64,000 nucleotides of DNA, taken from Crossaster papposus. Lineage: Eukaryota; Echinodermata; Asteroidea; Velatida; Solasteridae. The first letter of the stretch is position 1, and each line of letters opens with the position of its first letter. Shown here one piece after another: positions 9,859 through 19,851 of the stretch. The notes beneath the pieces were generated by a model. That model was not told the origin of the DNA. It worked only from the letters and a program-made list of their open reading frames with translations, and did no database searches. The DNA lies in NCBI GenBank assembly GCA_037893245.1, contig JBAIAA010000401.1, positions 620,001 to 684,000 of the forward strand. Reading direction: 5' to 3'. Position numbers and translations under genes: made by a program.

Positions 9859-10157
9859 AATGAGAAAGAGATTCCCAAAGTATCGGACTATGTGAACTGT
9901 AAACGAGCCATTCGCGCTGTCTTGACTAAGGACAGTGCCCTCCTGAAGAAACTGATCACTAACACCAAGGAAATACCCACGCTGTTTGTTAGGAGGAGTG
10001 CGAGTCTGCAAGATGATGCCCTGGACTACGCGGTCAAGACGGGGAACATCGATGCCCTCAAGATGCTGATCGAAGAGAAATACGAGCAGGACGGTTCACG
10101 CCGCGAGCCCATGCCTCATATTCTCGACCTTTCCAATTTCAAAAGCAGTTCGTCAAG
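9859..10157 (+). CDS. Host gene 1, exon C: ankyrin-like region (possible PARP/tankyrase-like protein)
   Basis: The exon follows the acceptor TATTTTTGCAG and ends at the donor TCAAG|GTGGGT. Its starting phase completes the AGG codon begun by exon B. It reads NEKEIPKVSDYVNCKRAIRA, then SALLKKLITNTKEIP, then DDALDYAVKTGNIDALKMLI; the last phrase has the form of an ankyrin helix pair. A lysine-rich N-terminus followed by this region resembles tankyrase-like poly(ADP-ribose) polymerases of invertebrates (the PME-5 group), but no WGR or PARP catalytic domain is visible here, so the name is tentative. No disruption is seen. Downstream exons were not found in the window. Confidence 0.6.
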
Positions 10158-10234
10158 GTGGGTGATATCTCACTTCGAACTTTATTGACATGTTTTCCAC
10201 TGTAGTGATTACTGATGGGCTTATTTAAATTATC

Positions 10235-10384
10235 TTAACCCTAACCTTTCGTGGTATTTTGGCTAGAAACCCTGCCAGACGCATCAGATTGCATACTTTG
10301 TCACATTGACTTGTGTGCGGAGTGCAGCAAGGTCAAGCAGTCACCAAAGATGCACTGTTCTGGGTCTGGCAGGGTTAGGGTTAA
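10235..10384. repeat. 150-bp MITE hairpin, TTAACCCTAACC ends
   Basis: Starts CTTAACCCTAACC and ends GGTTAGGGTTAA. A second inverted pair, AACCCTGCCAGAC and GTCTGGCAGGGTT, lies just inside. It is a compact foldback element with termini like those of the repeat at 775-1194. Confidence 0.75.
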
Positions 10385-11284
10385 TAGGACTTATGACACG
10401 TCGCTGCTCTAAGATTGATCTTGGTTAAGACTTGTTCTACGATTGATTTCACTAAATCCACTTTATGAAAGACGCATCAAAACTATACTAATTTGATCGC
10501 CATTTCTCGTGTTTATTTTACCGCTAGTGGAAACAGTTGTTGAAAAGAAACGTGCAAACCAACTTTTTTTTTTCGCGTTTGCATAGAACACAAACCTTTC
10601 CCAGAAAACTACTCTGCACAATACATTTCAAACGTAATGTAGGTTTGCACTTTCTACACAAGATACAACAGAGTTGACTAGTTGTCGGCTTATATGTATT
10701 TTGTAAATTACAAAGTATCGACCTCATGGGATACAATGGTCCGATAGGGACATAACATAAATGCATTGCTGCCTGGTCTAGGGCGTGGTCTTTGCCCCCA
10801 AAGTACGCAATAAAGTGCCGCCATTACTGAAAAACCCATTTTTGACAATATCTCAAAAACTATACATAGTAATATACAAATGTGATCTTTGCACCTACTG
10901 TACATGTACGTTTTCATGGTCAATCTTTATATTGAACACCATTGTAGTGTCTGAAGTTCTGTAGTTTATCATGTGTCATTTCAATTTGTGATGCCAATAC
11001 CGAAAATCTGTAAAGAAGTTTCGTTCCACTATGAAGTTGAGTTGTGCCTGTCAATGCGCATGGGGCAGTGCTTCGTTTTGAGTCCCACGGGGAACCACCG
11101 TGGGCGGCGGCCTCGCCCAAAAGAGACCCTGCCCAACGATGACCCAGTCCAAGGGAGACCTAGCCCAATAGAGAGCCGGCCCATCATAGAACCTGGGAAA
11201 TCCCCACTACTTTGTGTTGGTCATTGTATTCCTGGATCTCATGAATTCCTAGGGATACCTTGGGGGGGGGGGGGGGGGGATTGG
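10385..11284. other. No gene seen; poly-G near the end
   Basis: Non-coding sequence. It ends in a run of about 18 G (11,262-11,279) just before the minisatellite. No supported exon was found. Confidence 0.5.
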
Positions 11285-12302
11285 TAAGGTAAAAATAGTC
11301 TGCCAGCCCAATGGAGATCCAGCCCGAGAGCCAGCCAAGGAGAGCCAGCCTAACAGAGATCTAGCCCAACAGGGAACCGGCCCCAAGGATAGCCAACGCA
11401 AAGAAAATCCAACCCAACGAGAGCCGTTCTAACGAGAGCCAGCCCATCGTGAGCCAGCCCAACGAAGGCTAGCCCGAGATTCAGTTCGAGGAGAACCGCC
11501 CAACAGAGAGCCAGCCCACAAAGAGCCAGCACAACAGAGATTCCACCCAACAGAGATTCAGCCCAACAGAGATTCAGCCCAACAGAGATTCAGCCCAACA
11601 GAGATTCAGCCCAACAGAGATCCAGCTCAACGAATATCTATCCTAACGGAGAGCCGGCCCAATTAGAGAGCAAGCCCAATGAGAGCTAACCCAACACGAG
11701 CCAGTTCGATGAAAGCCAGCCCAACCAAAATCCAGCCCAACTAGAGACGGCCCAACTAGAGACGGCCCAAGCATAGCCAGCCCAACAAGAGCCAGCCCAG
11801 CGAGAGCCAGCCCAGCGAGAGCCAGCCCAGCGAGAGCCAGCTTAACGAGAACCAGCCCAACGAGAGCCAGCCCAACGAGAGCCAGCCCAACGAGAGCCAG
11901 CCCAGCAATGGCCAGCCCAGCGAGAGCCAGCTTAACAAAGGCCTGCCCAACGAGATTCAGTTCAAGGAGAACCAGCCCAACAGAGAGCTAGCCCACAGAG
12001 AGCCAGCACAACAGAGATAAAGCCAAACAGAGATCCAGCCCAACGGGGGCCAGCCCAGCGAGAGCCAGCCCAGCGAGAGCCAGCTTAACGAAGGCCAGCC
12101 CAACGAGAGCCAGCTCAATGAAGATCTATCCTAACGGAGAGCCGGCCCAAATAGAGAGCCAGCCCAATGAGAGCCAACCCAACACGAGCCAGTTCGATGA
12201 AAGCCAGCCCAACCAAAATCCAGCCCAACGAGAGACGGCCCAAGCATAGCCGGCCCAAATTGAGCCCAATGGAGACTAAGCCCAACAGAGATCCAACCCA
12301 AT
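11285..12302. repeat. Minisatellite block 1, 15-17-bp unit (GAGAGCCAGCCCAACGA type)
   Basis: Dozens of degenerate copies of a unit like GAGAGCCAGCCCAACGA or GAGATTCAGCCCAACA. Parts of the array are themselves duplicated: the phrase around 11,640-11,750 (CTATCC, ACGGAGAGC, CAGTTCGATGAAAGCC) recurs around 12,125-12,240. The unit lacks stop codons, so open frames in several frames are a by-product. Confidence 0.9.
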
Positions 12303-12369
12303 TTGCGGTGACGGTCAAATTAATAGAGTACTTAAACAGCAAAAAAAGATTTTAGGAATAATTAATTCG

Positions 12370-12960
12370 GCTTCTTACCATGAACATAGTAATTCCTCTT
12401 TGTTATACTTATAAAACTCTTAAAGTAAAAGATATTTATTATCTTCAGCTTGGGACCCTTATGCACCAACTAAGTCATAATAAATTACCAAAATCGATCT
12501 GTTCTATGTTTACAAAAAATAATGAAGTCCACCAGCACTTCACCAGACAATGTAACAAATTTCATCAATCGTTTGCTTGTACTACTCTAACCCAAAATAC
12601 AGTTATCATGCGGGTCCCAAGCTGTGGAATTCCCTAGATGTTTCTATAAAGACGATATGGAATCTTAAACCAAAATACAAGGCCAAATTACTTACTTGGT
12701 ACATACATACACATTCTAATTTTTTTTTTTTTGGTTTACATGTCTCACAGGATTAAAAGAACACTGTCTGTTCTGTTCTGTTTAGTGTATTGTTTTATGT
12801 GTATTATGTCAATTAATGTAATTGTCGATTAATGGAGGTCCCTACCTGACAAGCATTTGCTTTTTGGGGACCCCCATCCACATTTATATTTCTTTACCTA
12901 CGTTATATTATGTCGAGACCAGTTATGTGGAAAATATTAAGAATTAATGAATGAATGAAA
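12370..12960 (+). mobile_element. Non-LTR retrotransposon (LINE) 3' fragment
   Basis: A 5'-truncated LINE copy. The translation carries the end of the reverse transcriptase ORF: NKLPKSICSMFTKNNEVHQH, TRQCNKFHQ and, after a frame change near 12,612, GPKLWNSLDVSIK. The phrase with R/Q and GPKLWNSL is the usual tail of LINE pol. The 3' UTR has a GGAGGTCCCTACC ... GGGGACCCCCATCC hairpin, and the copy ends in (AATG)n. The same 3' end occurs at 13,570-13,850 and 40,620-40,812. Confidence 0.75.
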
Positions 12961-13569
12961 AAACAAGAGCCAACAAGACGGCCCAAGGAGAAACGACCCA
13001 AAGGAAGTCGGCCCAAAGAGATCTGGCCCAAAGAGATCTGGCCCAAAGAGAGTCACCTCAAAGAGAGCCGGCCCAAAGAGAGCCGGCCCAATGGAGATCC
13101 GGCCCAATGGAGATCCGGCCTAATGGAGATCCGGCCTAATGGAGATGCGCCGGCCTAATGGAGATGCGCCGGCCCAATGGAGATGCGCCGGCCCAATGGA
13201 GATGCGCCGGCCCAATGGAGATGCGCCGGCCCAATGGAGATGCCGGCCCAATGGAGATGCCGGCCCAATGGAGATGCCGGCCCAATGGAGATGCCGGCCC
13301 AATGGAGATGCCGGCCCAATGGAGATGCCGGCCCAATGGAGATGCCGGCGGCCCAATGGAGATCCGGCCCAATGGAGATCCGGCCCAATGGAGATCCGGC
13401 CCAATGGAGATCCGGCCCAATGGAGATCCGGCCCAACGGAGACCCAGCCCAACGGCGACCCAGCCCAACGGCGACCCAGCCCAACGGCGACCCAGCTCAA
13501 CGGCGACCCAGCCCAACGGCGACCCAGCCCAACGGCGACCCAGCCCAACGGCGACCCAGCCCAACGGCG
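12961..13569. repeat. Minisatellite block 2, stepwise unit lengths 19, 17 and 16 bp
   Basis: From about 13,139 the unit is 19 bp (ATGGAGATGCGCCGGCCCA), from about 13,234 it is 17 bp (ATGGAGATGCCGGCCCA), from about 13,350 it is 16 bp (ATGGAGATCCGGCCCA), and from about 13,431 it is a diverged 16-bp unit (ACGGCGACCCAGCCCA). Because the lengths are not multiples of three and no unit has a stop, all six frames stay open for over 100 codons. GC is far above the flanks. Confidence 0.92.
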
Positions 13570-13850
13570 ATAAATTACCGAAATCGATCTGTTCTATGTT
13601 TACAAAAAATTATGAAGTCTTTTATGAGTGTTATGTCAATTAAATGGAGGTCCCTACTCGACAAGTATTTGCTTTTTGGGGACCCCATCCACAATTATAT
13701 TTCTTTACTTATTATTATGCGCTCAAGCGCGGCAAAGTTTAATGAGCGAGGCTGCCTGTGCGCTATTGTCATCGCTTATATTATGTTGAGACCAGTAAAT
13801 GTTGAAAAAAATAAAAAGATTAATGAATAAATAATGAAAAAAAGGGGACC
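13570..13850 (+). mobile_element. Second LINE 3' fragment, internally deleted
   Basis: Matches the copy at 12,370-12,960 from TAAATTACC through ACAAAAAATTATGAAGTC. It then skips about 260 bp and resumes at ATGTCAATTAA with the same 3' UTR hairpin. It ends in an A-rich ATGAATAAATAATG tail. Minisatellite flanks it on both sides. Confidence 0.75.
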
Positions 13851-14365
13851 AATAAAACGGAGATTCAGCTTAGCAGAGATCCAGCCCAACAGACTTTTAG
13901 CCCCACAGAAAGACAGCTCAATGAATAGCCAGCCCAAGATAGATCCAGTCCAACAGAGATTTAGCCCAACGGGCAACCGGCCCAAGGAGAGCCAGCCCAA
14001 CGGAGATCCAACCCAATGAGAGCCAGCCCAACTTGAGCCAGCCCCAAATAGATTCAGCTCAATAGGTATCTATCCTAACAGAGAGCCAGCCCAACAGAGA
14101 TTTAACCCAACGAGAGCTGTCCCAACAAGAGCCAGCCCAAGGATATCTAGCTCGAGAAGAACCAGCCCTATGAGAGCCAGCCCAAGGAGATTCAGCTCAA
14201 GGAAAACCAGCCCAACAGAGATCCAGTCCAACAGAGATCCAGTCCAACAGAGATCCAGTCCAACAGAGATCTAGTCCAACAGAGATCCAGTCCAACAGAG
14301 ATCCAGTCCAACAGAGATCCAGTCCAACAGAGATCCAGGTCAATGAGATCCAGCCCAATTTAGCA
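13851..14365. repeat. Minisatellite block 3
   Basis: A continuation of the AGCCCAACAGAGATCC-type array. Positions 14,215-14,340 contain about eight nearly identical 16-bp copies of CAGTCCAACAGAGATC. Confidence 0.9.
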
Positions 14366-14508
14366 TTTGTTTATGGTCGTATTCCGCTAACGCATTACAT
14401 TAGGTTGAAATCCATGCGCTCTGGTACCACGTGATTCAAATTCTCCAATCACAACCCAGGTCATACGCTATTGTATCATTGCGAATCAAAACAATCTTGG
14501 CATCGCTC

Positions 14509-14616
14509 ATGTCGCGATCGTCGCGTGTCGAAAACCTCGCGAAAAAACTGAGTTGTTTTGTTCACTTAAAATCTGTTAGGGCCCAGAAAATCTTTGTGAA
14601 AATGACAGAGAAGTTG
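14509..14616 (+). CDS. Possible first exon of a host gene (weak)
   Basis: An ATG at 14,509 opens 36 codons (MSRSSRVENLAKKL..., ending KMTEKL) that run exactly to a donor, TTG|GTAAGC. A CCAAT word lies at about 14,445, and the upstream 100 bp are free of minisatellite. A possible next block from 14,654 (KTSSDDGRSPKKHLLRS) would need an intron of only 37 nt, too short to trust. It could be the 5' end of the gene that finishes at 16,770, but no join is proven. Confidence 0.3.
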
Positions 14617-14619
14617 GTA

Positions 14620-15129
14620 AGCCTAACTAAACCTGGTACTGTGTGCTAATCAGAAGACAAGCAGTGATGATGGCAGGTCGCCAAAGAAGCATTTACTCAG
14701 ATCCAGTGCCAGCCTACCATCCAAGCTCCAACGTTCCAAGCACGTCCTACCAGCCATGCACATCATCTGCTAAAAATAGCATAGGTTGTGAAAATTGTAA
14801 CATTAATGTGGTCACTTTAGTGGGTTTTTTTATTTGTTGTAATTCTTACGTAATTTGAATGAAAAAGTTGAGAGAATTATGCTTGAACTGGTTATGCTCG
14901 AACTGGTTGACGATATTTAGGACAATTCAGAAGCATTTTTTTGTAACACTTTTAATTATTTTCATTTATTTAACTAGAAAAGTGTAACCAAGTTTAAAAA
15001 TGGAACTACATTGTACACACTGAAACATCCATTATGAATATCCCCCATTTTGTTAAAATATTGTACTAAAAATAGGCATTCACACAAATGTATTCAAATT
15101 GTCCATACATTTCACTCTTTCTGTCATTT
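14620..15129. other. No supported gene
   Basis: Apart from the doubtful coding block at 14,654-14,780, this is AT-rich sequence leading into the next minisatellite block. A short direct repeat, GAACTGGTT, lies near 14,885-14,910. Confidence 0.4.
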
Positions 15130-15670
15130 CAAGATCCAGCCCAGCGAAAGCCAGCCCAACGAGAGCCAGCCCAATGAGATTCAGTTCGAGGAGAACCAGT
15201 CTAACAGAAAGCCAGCCTACAGAGAGCCAACACAACAGAGATTCAGCCCAACCAAAATCCAGCCCAACGAGAGACGGCCCATGCATAGCCGGCCCAAATT
15301 GAGCCCAATGGAGACTCAGCCTAACAGAGATCCAACCCAACGGAGAACAAGCCCAACAGAGATCCAGGTCAAGGAGAGCCAGTGCAAGGAGCTAGAGCCA
15401 GCCAAAGGAGAGCTAGCACAAGCAGAAAGGGCCCAAGAAAGACGGCCCAAGGGGAAACGGCCTAAGGAGACAAGTCCAAGAAGAAACGGCCCAAGGAGAT
15501 ACGGCCCAAAGAGATACTGCCCATCGACGACCCGGCCCAACGGCGACCCAGCCCACCGACGACCCAGCCCACCAGAGACCCAGCCCAACGGAGACCCAGC
15601 CCAACGGAGACCCAGCCCAACAGAGTGCTAGCCCAATAGAGAGCCGGCCTAATGGAGAGCTGGTCCAACA
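15130..15670. repeat. Minisatellite block 4
   Basis: Same family as blocks 1-3. It starts CCAGCCCAGCGAAAGCC, passes through AAGGAGA variants, and ends with CCCAACGGAGACCCAG copies. The phrase ATGCATAGCCGGCCCAAATTGAGCCC recurs from block 1 (about 12,245). The array runs directly up to the exon at 15,675. Confidence 0.88.
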
Positions 15671-15674
15671 GCAG

Positions 15675-15708
15675 GGCAAATCCCTGGATGAACTGCATGT
15701 CACTGGTG
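15675..15708 (+). CDS. Host gene 2, exon (34 nt)
   Basis: The sequence between an acceptor-like AACAGCAG and the donor GGTG|GTAAGG reads GKSLDELHVTG and ends in phase 1, which fits the next exon (G plus CT). An alternative donor three bases upstream keeps the same phase. The frame is also open upstream into the minisatellite, so the exon could be longer and include repeat-derived residues. Confidence 0.45.
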
Positions 15709-16081
15709 GTAAGGACACAGTTGTTTTAAATTATTTACTCAACAGCAAAAGAAAGACATTAATGATTGCTTTTGTTGAAAAATACTTGATCAGTAATTAC
15801 TATTCACTAATACATCTTCAACAGCGAAAGAAATGCAAGAAATAACATTTTGTTATCAGTTCACAATATATGATAACAAATGGTATACGTGTTTTTGTGC
15901 ATTTCTTTTGCTATTGCTCCTGCATTACAGAACAAGAAAGAGAAATAAAGAAAAATATAAAGAAAGAAACAGACCACAGAAAATTGACAAGAGTTGAGTC
16001 CACTTTTCTGATTTTACATGCAGGACAACAAACCCGCTTGACTTTACCATTCTAGAAATGCATAATTAGCTAGTATTACTA

Positions 16082-16200
16082 TTACCACCACCTTAGTTGT
16101 CTTCCCTCCCTCCTCCTCCCCCCTCCACCTCCCGCTCCCCCCTCCTCCTCCCCCCTCCTCCCCCTCCACCTCCCCCTCCCCCCCCCCCCCCCCCTATCTT
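16082..16200. repeat. Long C/T tract ahead of a 27-nt exon
   Basis: About 120 nt of almost pure pyrimidine (CCCTCCTCC type), ending in a run of about 17 C. It immediately precedes the acceptor TTCCATCAG of the micro-exon at 16,213 and could act as an extended polypyrimidine tract. Confidence 0.8.
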
Positions 16201-16212
16201 TCCTTCCATCAG

Positions 16213-16239
16213 CTCCAGCAGAGATTGACCAACTGTCAG
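16213..16239 (+). CDS. Host gene 2, micro-exon (27 nt)
   Basis: Between the acceptor CCATCAG and the donor CTGTCAG|GTATGT. It contributes roughly A-PAEIDQLS-E once joined to its neighbours; both splice phases (1 and 1) agree with the flanking exons. Exons this short usually need strong flanking splicing signals, which the long upstream C/T tract could provide. Confidence 0.5.
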
Positions 16240-16285
16240 GTATGTGTGCATTAATCTAACAAAAACTGCTCTTTGTGACTTGCAG

Positions 16286-16354
16286 AAGGCTTCACTAGTG
16301 ACGAGGACAGCGATGACAGCAGTGAAAATTCCTGTGATGTGCCCAGTGAAAACA
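16286..16354 (+). CDS. Host gene 2, acidic exon
   Basis: Acceptor TGACTTGCAG, donor AAACA|GTAAGT. The 69 nt encode GFTSDEDSDDSSENSCDVPS, an acidic serine-rich stretch with casein-kinase-2-like sites. The end phase (A plus GT, serine) fits the terminal exon exactly. The match of three consecutive splice phases makes this a believable gene. Confidence 0.65.
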
Positions 16355-16516
16355 GTAAGTTTAGGCTTTTATGTGTCTGTATTTTAAGTCGGGCTGTCTT
16401 TAAAAAAACAATTGTCTGTCTGTCCATTTGTTTGTTCATCTGGCTATCGGGCTGTCTGAATTAAAAGTGCCTAAATATCTGTGTTTTATATCGACTTGTT
16501 TCCTATTTGACATTAG

Positions 16517-16770
16517 GTACTCGACAGGCTCCTATCAGTGTTCCATCTGGAAGTCTGGCATCTCTGAACAACTCGAGACGAGTGAAACGTCGTCCCTGGA
16601 CTGCCGAGGAGAATGGAGACGTTACGAAGGGTTTGCAGAAATTCTTTCTGCTGAAGAAGCTTCCTGGCAAACGAGACATCGAAACATCCTGTCCTGTGGC
16701 ACTGCAGACACGAACCTGGAGGAACATCAAAGACTTTTGTCGGAACAAAATGAAGCTTCATCAAAGCTAA
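16517..16770 (+). CDS. Host gene 2, terminal exon with SANT/Myb-like motif
   Basis: Starts after the acceptor TGACATTAG and ends at TAA (16,768-16,770). It carries a basic linker (SRRVKRRPW), then RPWTAEENGDVTKGLQKFF, KLPGKRDIE, and LQTRTWRNIKDFCRNKMK. The spacing of tryptophans and the PGKRD phrase match a C-terminal SANT/Myb-like motif that I recognise from many uncharacterised fish and marine-invertebrate proteins, some with zinc fingers. It is probably a DNA- or chromatin-binding module, though its function is not known to me. The exon is intact. Confidence 0.7.
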
Positions 16771-17277
16771 GCAGGGTGTTTCGTCAGTTCACATACATGT
16801 ACGGATGCGTCAGAGTACTTGACTATTTTGAATTTGCAATCGCAATGATGACTTTAGAATGCACATCAATATAAAACCAATGGACAACCAGCATTTTAGT
16901 GTCGTGTCCTCACTTTGATAGGTGTAATTCACACACACTCAAGTGTCCTCCATTGGATAGAATGACAAGTATGCCCTCAGTGTGGTAGTGTCTACATGTA
17001 TGCTTAAGTACATGTATGTGTTTTACATGGTGTGCGTGTTTACCTGGGTGGTAGACACGTAATAATCATGGTTAGTTGTTCGAGAGCTGCACGGCATATA
17101 AGACGTAGGTAACTGGTGCTGCGTTTTGTGAGATGCTTATGCGATTCGGTACAAAGCGGTATAGCTGTACATTGTTTACGCAATCCTGCATGGTTAATGT
17201 GTTGGTGGTACAAAGCTGAGATAGCTAGCTGTACATAGCTGACGCAAGCTGGCATGGTTAATGCGTAGCAGGTGCAA
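16771..17277. other. 3' flank of host gene 2
   Basis: Probably the 3' UTR and downstream sequence. An AATATAAAACC phrase near 16,868 is the closest thing to a polyadenylation signal. A repeated phrase, GCAAAGCTG or ACAAAGCTGAG with GTTAATGCG, around 17,150-17,290 leads into the 18-bp array. Confidence 0.4.
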
Positions 17278-17505
17278 AGCTGTACTGGTTGTACACAGCT
17301 TACTTAGGCACTTGATGCTGACTAGGCACTTGGTGCTGACTAGGCACTTGATGCTGACTAGGCACTTGATGCTGACTAGGCACTTGATGCTGACTAGGCA
17401 CTTGATGCTGACTAGGCATGATGCTCATGATGCTGACTAGGCACTTGATGCTGACTAGGCATGATGCTGACTAGGCACTTGATGCTGACTAGGCTTGTGT
17501 AATGT
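17278..17505. repeat. 18-bp tandem array
   Basis: About 12 copies of TAGGCACTTGATGCTGAC, with a few truncated copies (TAGGCATGATGCTGAC). Confidence 0.93.
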
Positions 17506-18004
17506 TTAGGATGGCTCTTGCGTTCTGAACACTGCAGTTATTGTGCATTGCTGCTGAGGACCCTAGTATTTAAACAGCCCACTTAATTTCCAATTACTGT
17601 GCATTTCTGGATTGTTGTGAATAAATCATCTTTATTGTTCATTGTACCGTCAACCCAGTTGTCAAGAAGTCTTTGTTACAGGTTATAGTGTAATCAACAG
17701 AGAGTAATCGCTATCATCATAATCGGCGGTATATTTCCTCCAAAACGGACCTGCACCCTTAGCCTTTTAGGTCGCTCTGAGTGATCTCTCGTCTAGGGAA
17801 GAGCCTTAGGTTGGGAAGATTGTCGTCGCTTTAATAGGTGTCCGACTTATCCTAACAGCCTTAGGTTGGCCCGGGGAGTTCCCGCCACAACTGGAACTCT
17901 TCGGGTGTGTACAAATTCCATATACCGAGGGCTAAATTTGCACATAGTTGGTATTTTAGTCGGGCGCCGCGAAATCACGAAATCATCATGCAGTTTTGAA
18001 TGGG

Positions 18005-18275
18005 ACCTGCGGTCTGTGTTTCTATGGGCCTTTTCGAATCCCTGGCTTCGTCTTCGTCTTTGGCTTAAGGCGATTTTTGACTCCCAACTGCATGATCTCC
18101 AGCCACATTCTGACGCCTGTTGTGCTTCAGAAACATTCACTCGAGTGATGTGAACCCAAAAGTTAGACTATTTCAATTTTCTTCCATTTCTATTTGCTTC
18201 TCAGTAATCGGAATTCGGAAGGCGAATCCAAAGCCAAAGACGAAGCAATGGTTTCGAAAAGGCCCTATGTCTGTG
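18005..18275. repeat. Inverted-repeat element (GGGCCTTTTCGAA ends)
   Basis: CTATGGGCCTTTTCGAATCCC with GGCTTCGTCTTCGTCTTTGGC at the left is mirrored by GCCAAAGACGAAGCAATGG with TTTCGAAAAGGCCCTATG at the right. It is a foldback element of about 270 bp and abuts the next MITE. Confidence 0.7.
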
Positions 18276-18283
18276 GGTAAAAC

Positions 18284-18652
18284 CCACAGACGTAAATAAC
18301 TTATAGACGGACAGCAGGGGGCGCCAGAGTGAAATTTCATGAAAGCCACAAATCGTGGGCAAATTGTTTAATTTCTGTAGGAACTCATTCTTTTTGACAA
18401 TTATTCTTTTATAACTATGCAGCATATATATATAGTTAACAGCTGAAAGTATTTTTAGTCGACATCAGCTGCGTTTTAAACCAAAATTACCGATTTGTAT
18501 CCGTCCTCCGGAAATTTTTCCATAGAGTCGTGCACATTTTGTAAACCACTTCCGCCTACAATTTCATAATTAGTTAGGCGCTTACGAAATTACGGTACCT
18601 GAAGGTTGATTTACATAGGCGCTGTCCGTCTATAGGTTATTTATGTCTGTGG
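18284..18652. mobile_element. MITE with about 31-bp terminal inverted repeats
   Basis: The left end CCACAGACGTAAATAACTT ... GACGGACAGC is mirrored by GCTGTCCGTC ... GTTATTTATGTCTGTGG. The flanks read TAAAAC on the left and TAAAAT on the right, a likely 6-bp target duplication with one change. No coding sequence lies inside. Confidence 0.8.
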
Positions 18653-19851
18653 TAAAATCTGTCGGTCTAGGGAAATATGCATAAGTAGATGGCTCTGCAG
18701 GTAAGTAGAATGACGTACACCTAGACTTTCAATGTCTTTCATTGTCCGTAGACATTATTTAAAATTATTTAAAAGTCAAAATTTGTCAAACCTTTCAAAA
18801 CCTTTCAAAAGGTTGATTTTATAGGAAACCCCATTAAATAAACTATACATTTATTTTGGAATCGGCGTTCTATCGCTCATAACCAAAAAGTTATGATTTT
18901 TCCCGTCAGGGCGGCATATTGCTCGGCGTACTTGTAAAATTTATTCGAAATCTCGCATTGCACAACACAGAACATGTCCTACCGCTTTCCTTTTTTTTTA
19001 CAGGATTCTGAAATATAGTTCTGTGTAATATTTTATTTACCTATTACTTTCAACAAAAAAGCTGATTTACTATATAAGAAATCAAGCTCAAACCTAACAA
19101 TGCGTGTCAAAGACAAGCGTAATTGCTATGAGGCGGAAAGGTCGTCGGGGGTTGGCACAGGCGCGAACGAAACATTGAACTATAGCTTATGGTTTGTAGT
19201 TTATTTGTTTTCTTGGTTCTTAACATAATTCCTGTTGATCCGAAAAGGTGTTTTTTTCCTCTATCAAATACAAACGTAGACTCATACTAAACTTTAATCA
19301 GCCTAATGATATAAACGTGATTGGGTTAAGTGTTGGATTCAAGGGTATAGATTGTCAGTTTGGAGATCATGAATATAAACAGCATAGACCCCAATAGTTG
19401 GGCATTTTGATTAGAAGGAAAGTGTTCGGTTGCTGTTTTGCCTACGTCCAAGTTGATTCCAAATTAGTAAAACGCACTGACAAAGAAAATGCCTCGTGTG
19501 ATATGAGGATATAGTAAACTGTTTGAAACACGTACTCATGGTCAACACGGGGTAATCGCCTAACAGGCTGACCCTCTTCAAGCTCTGCATTATTTTGCTT
19601 ATTGTTTCTGCACTTTTGATTGAGGCATCATATATTTATCACCAGTCTGTTTGTTTCAACACCAGGAATAATCTGGACCAACTTTGACATTTTAATTACT
19701 AATTGAGTGAAATAATTAAGAGAGGACGAAGATTTGCAGTTTAGATTTCAAGTTGTCATCAGGAGTTGAACCTATAATGTCCACCATGTTGCATTAACGT
19801 TCACTCAAGCAGTCTCTTTATTGTCCTCCTGAATAGCCACTTGGATCTGCA
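18653..19851. other. No gene seen; may include LINE 5' UTR
   Basis: AT-rich non-coding sequence. The last few hundred bases before 19,852 could be the 5' UTR of the CR1-like LINE, but no boundary was found. Confidence 0.35.

Noticed and set aside
13100-13650. Six long open frames (109-217 codons) over the minisatellite
   Set aside because: All six frames are open because the units contain no stop. There is no start context, splice site or composition bias favouring one frame, so no CDS is called.
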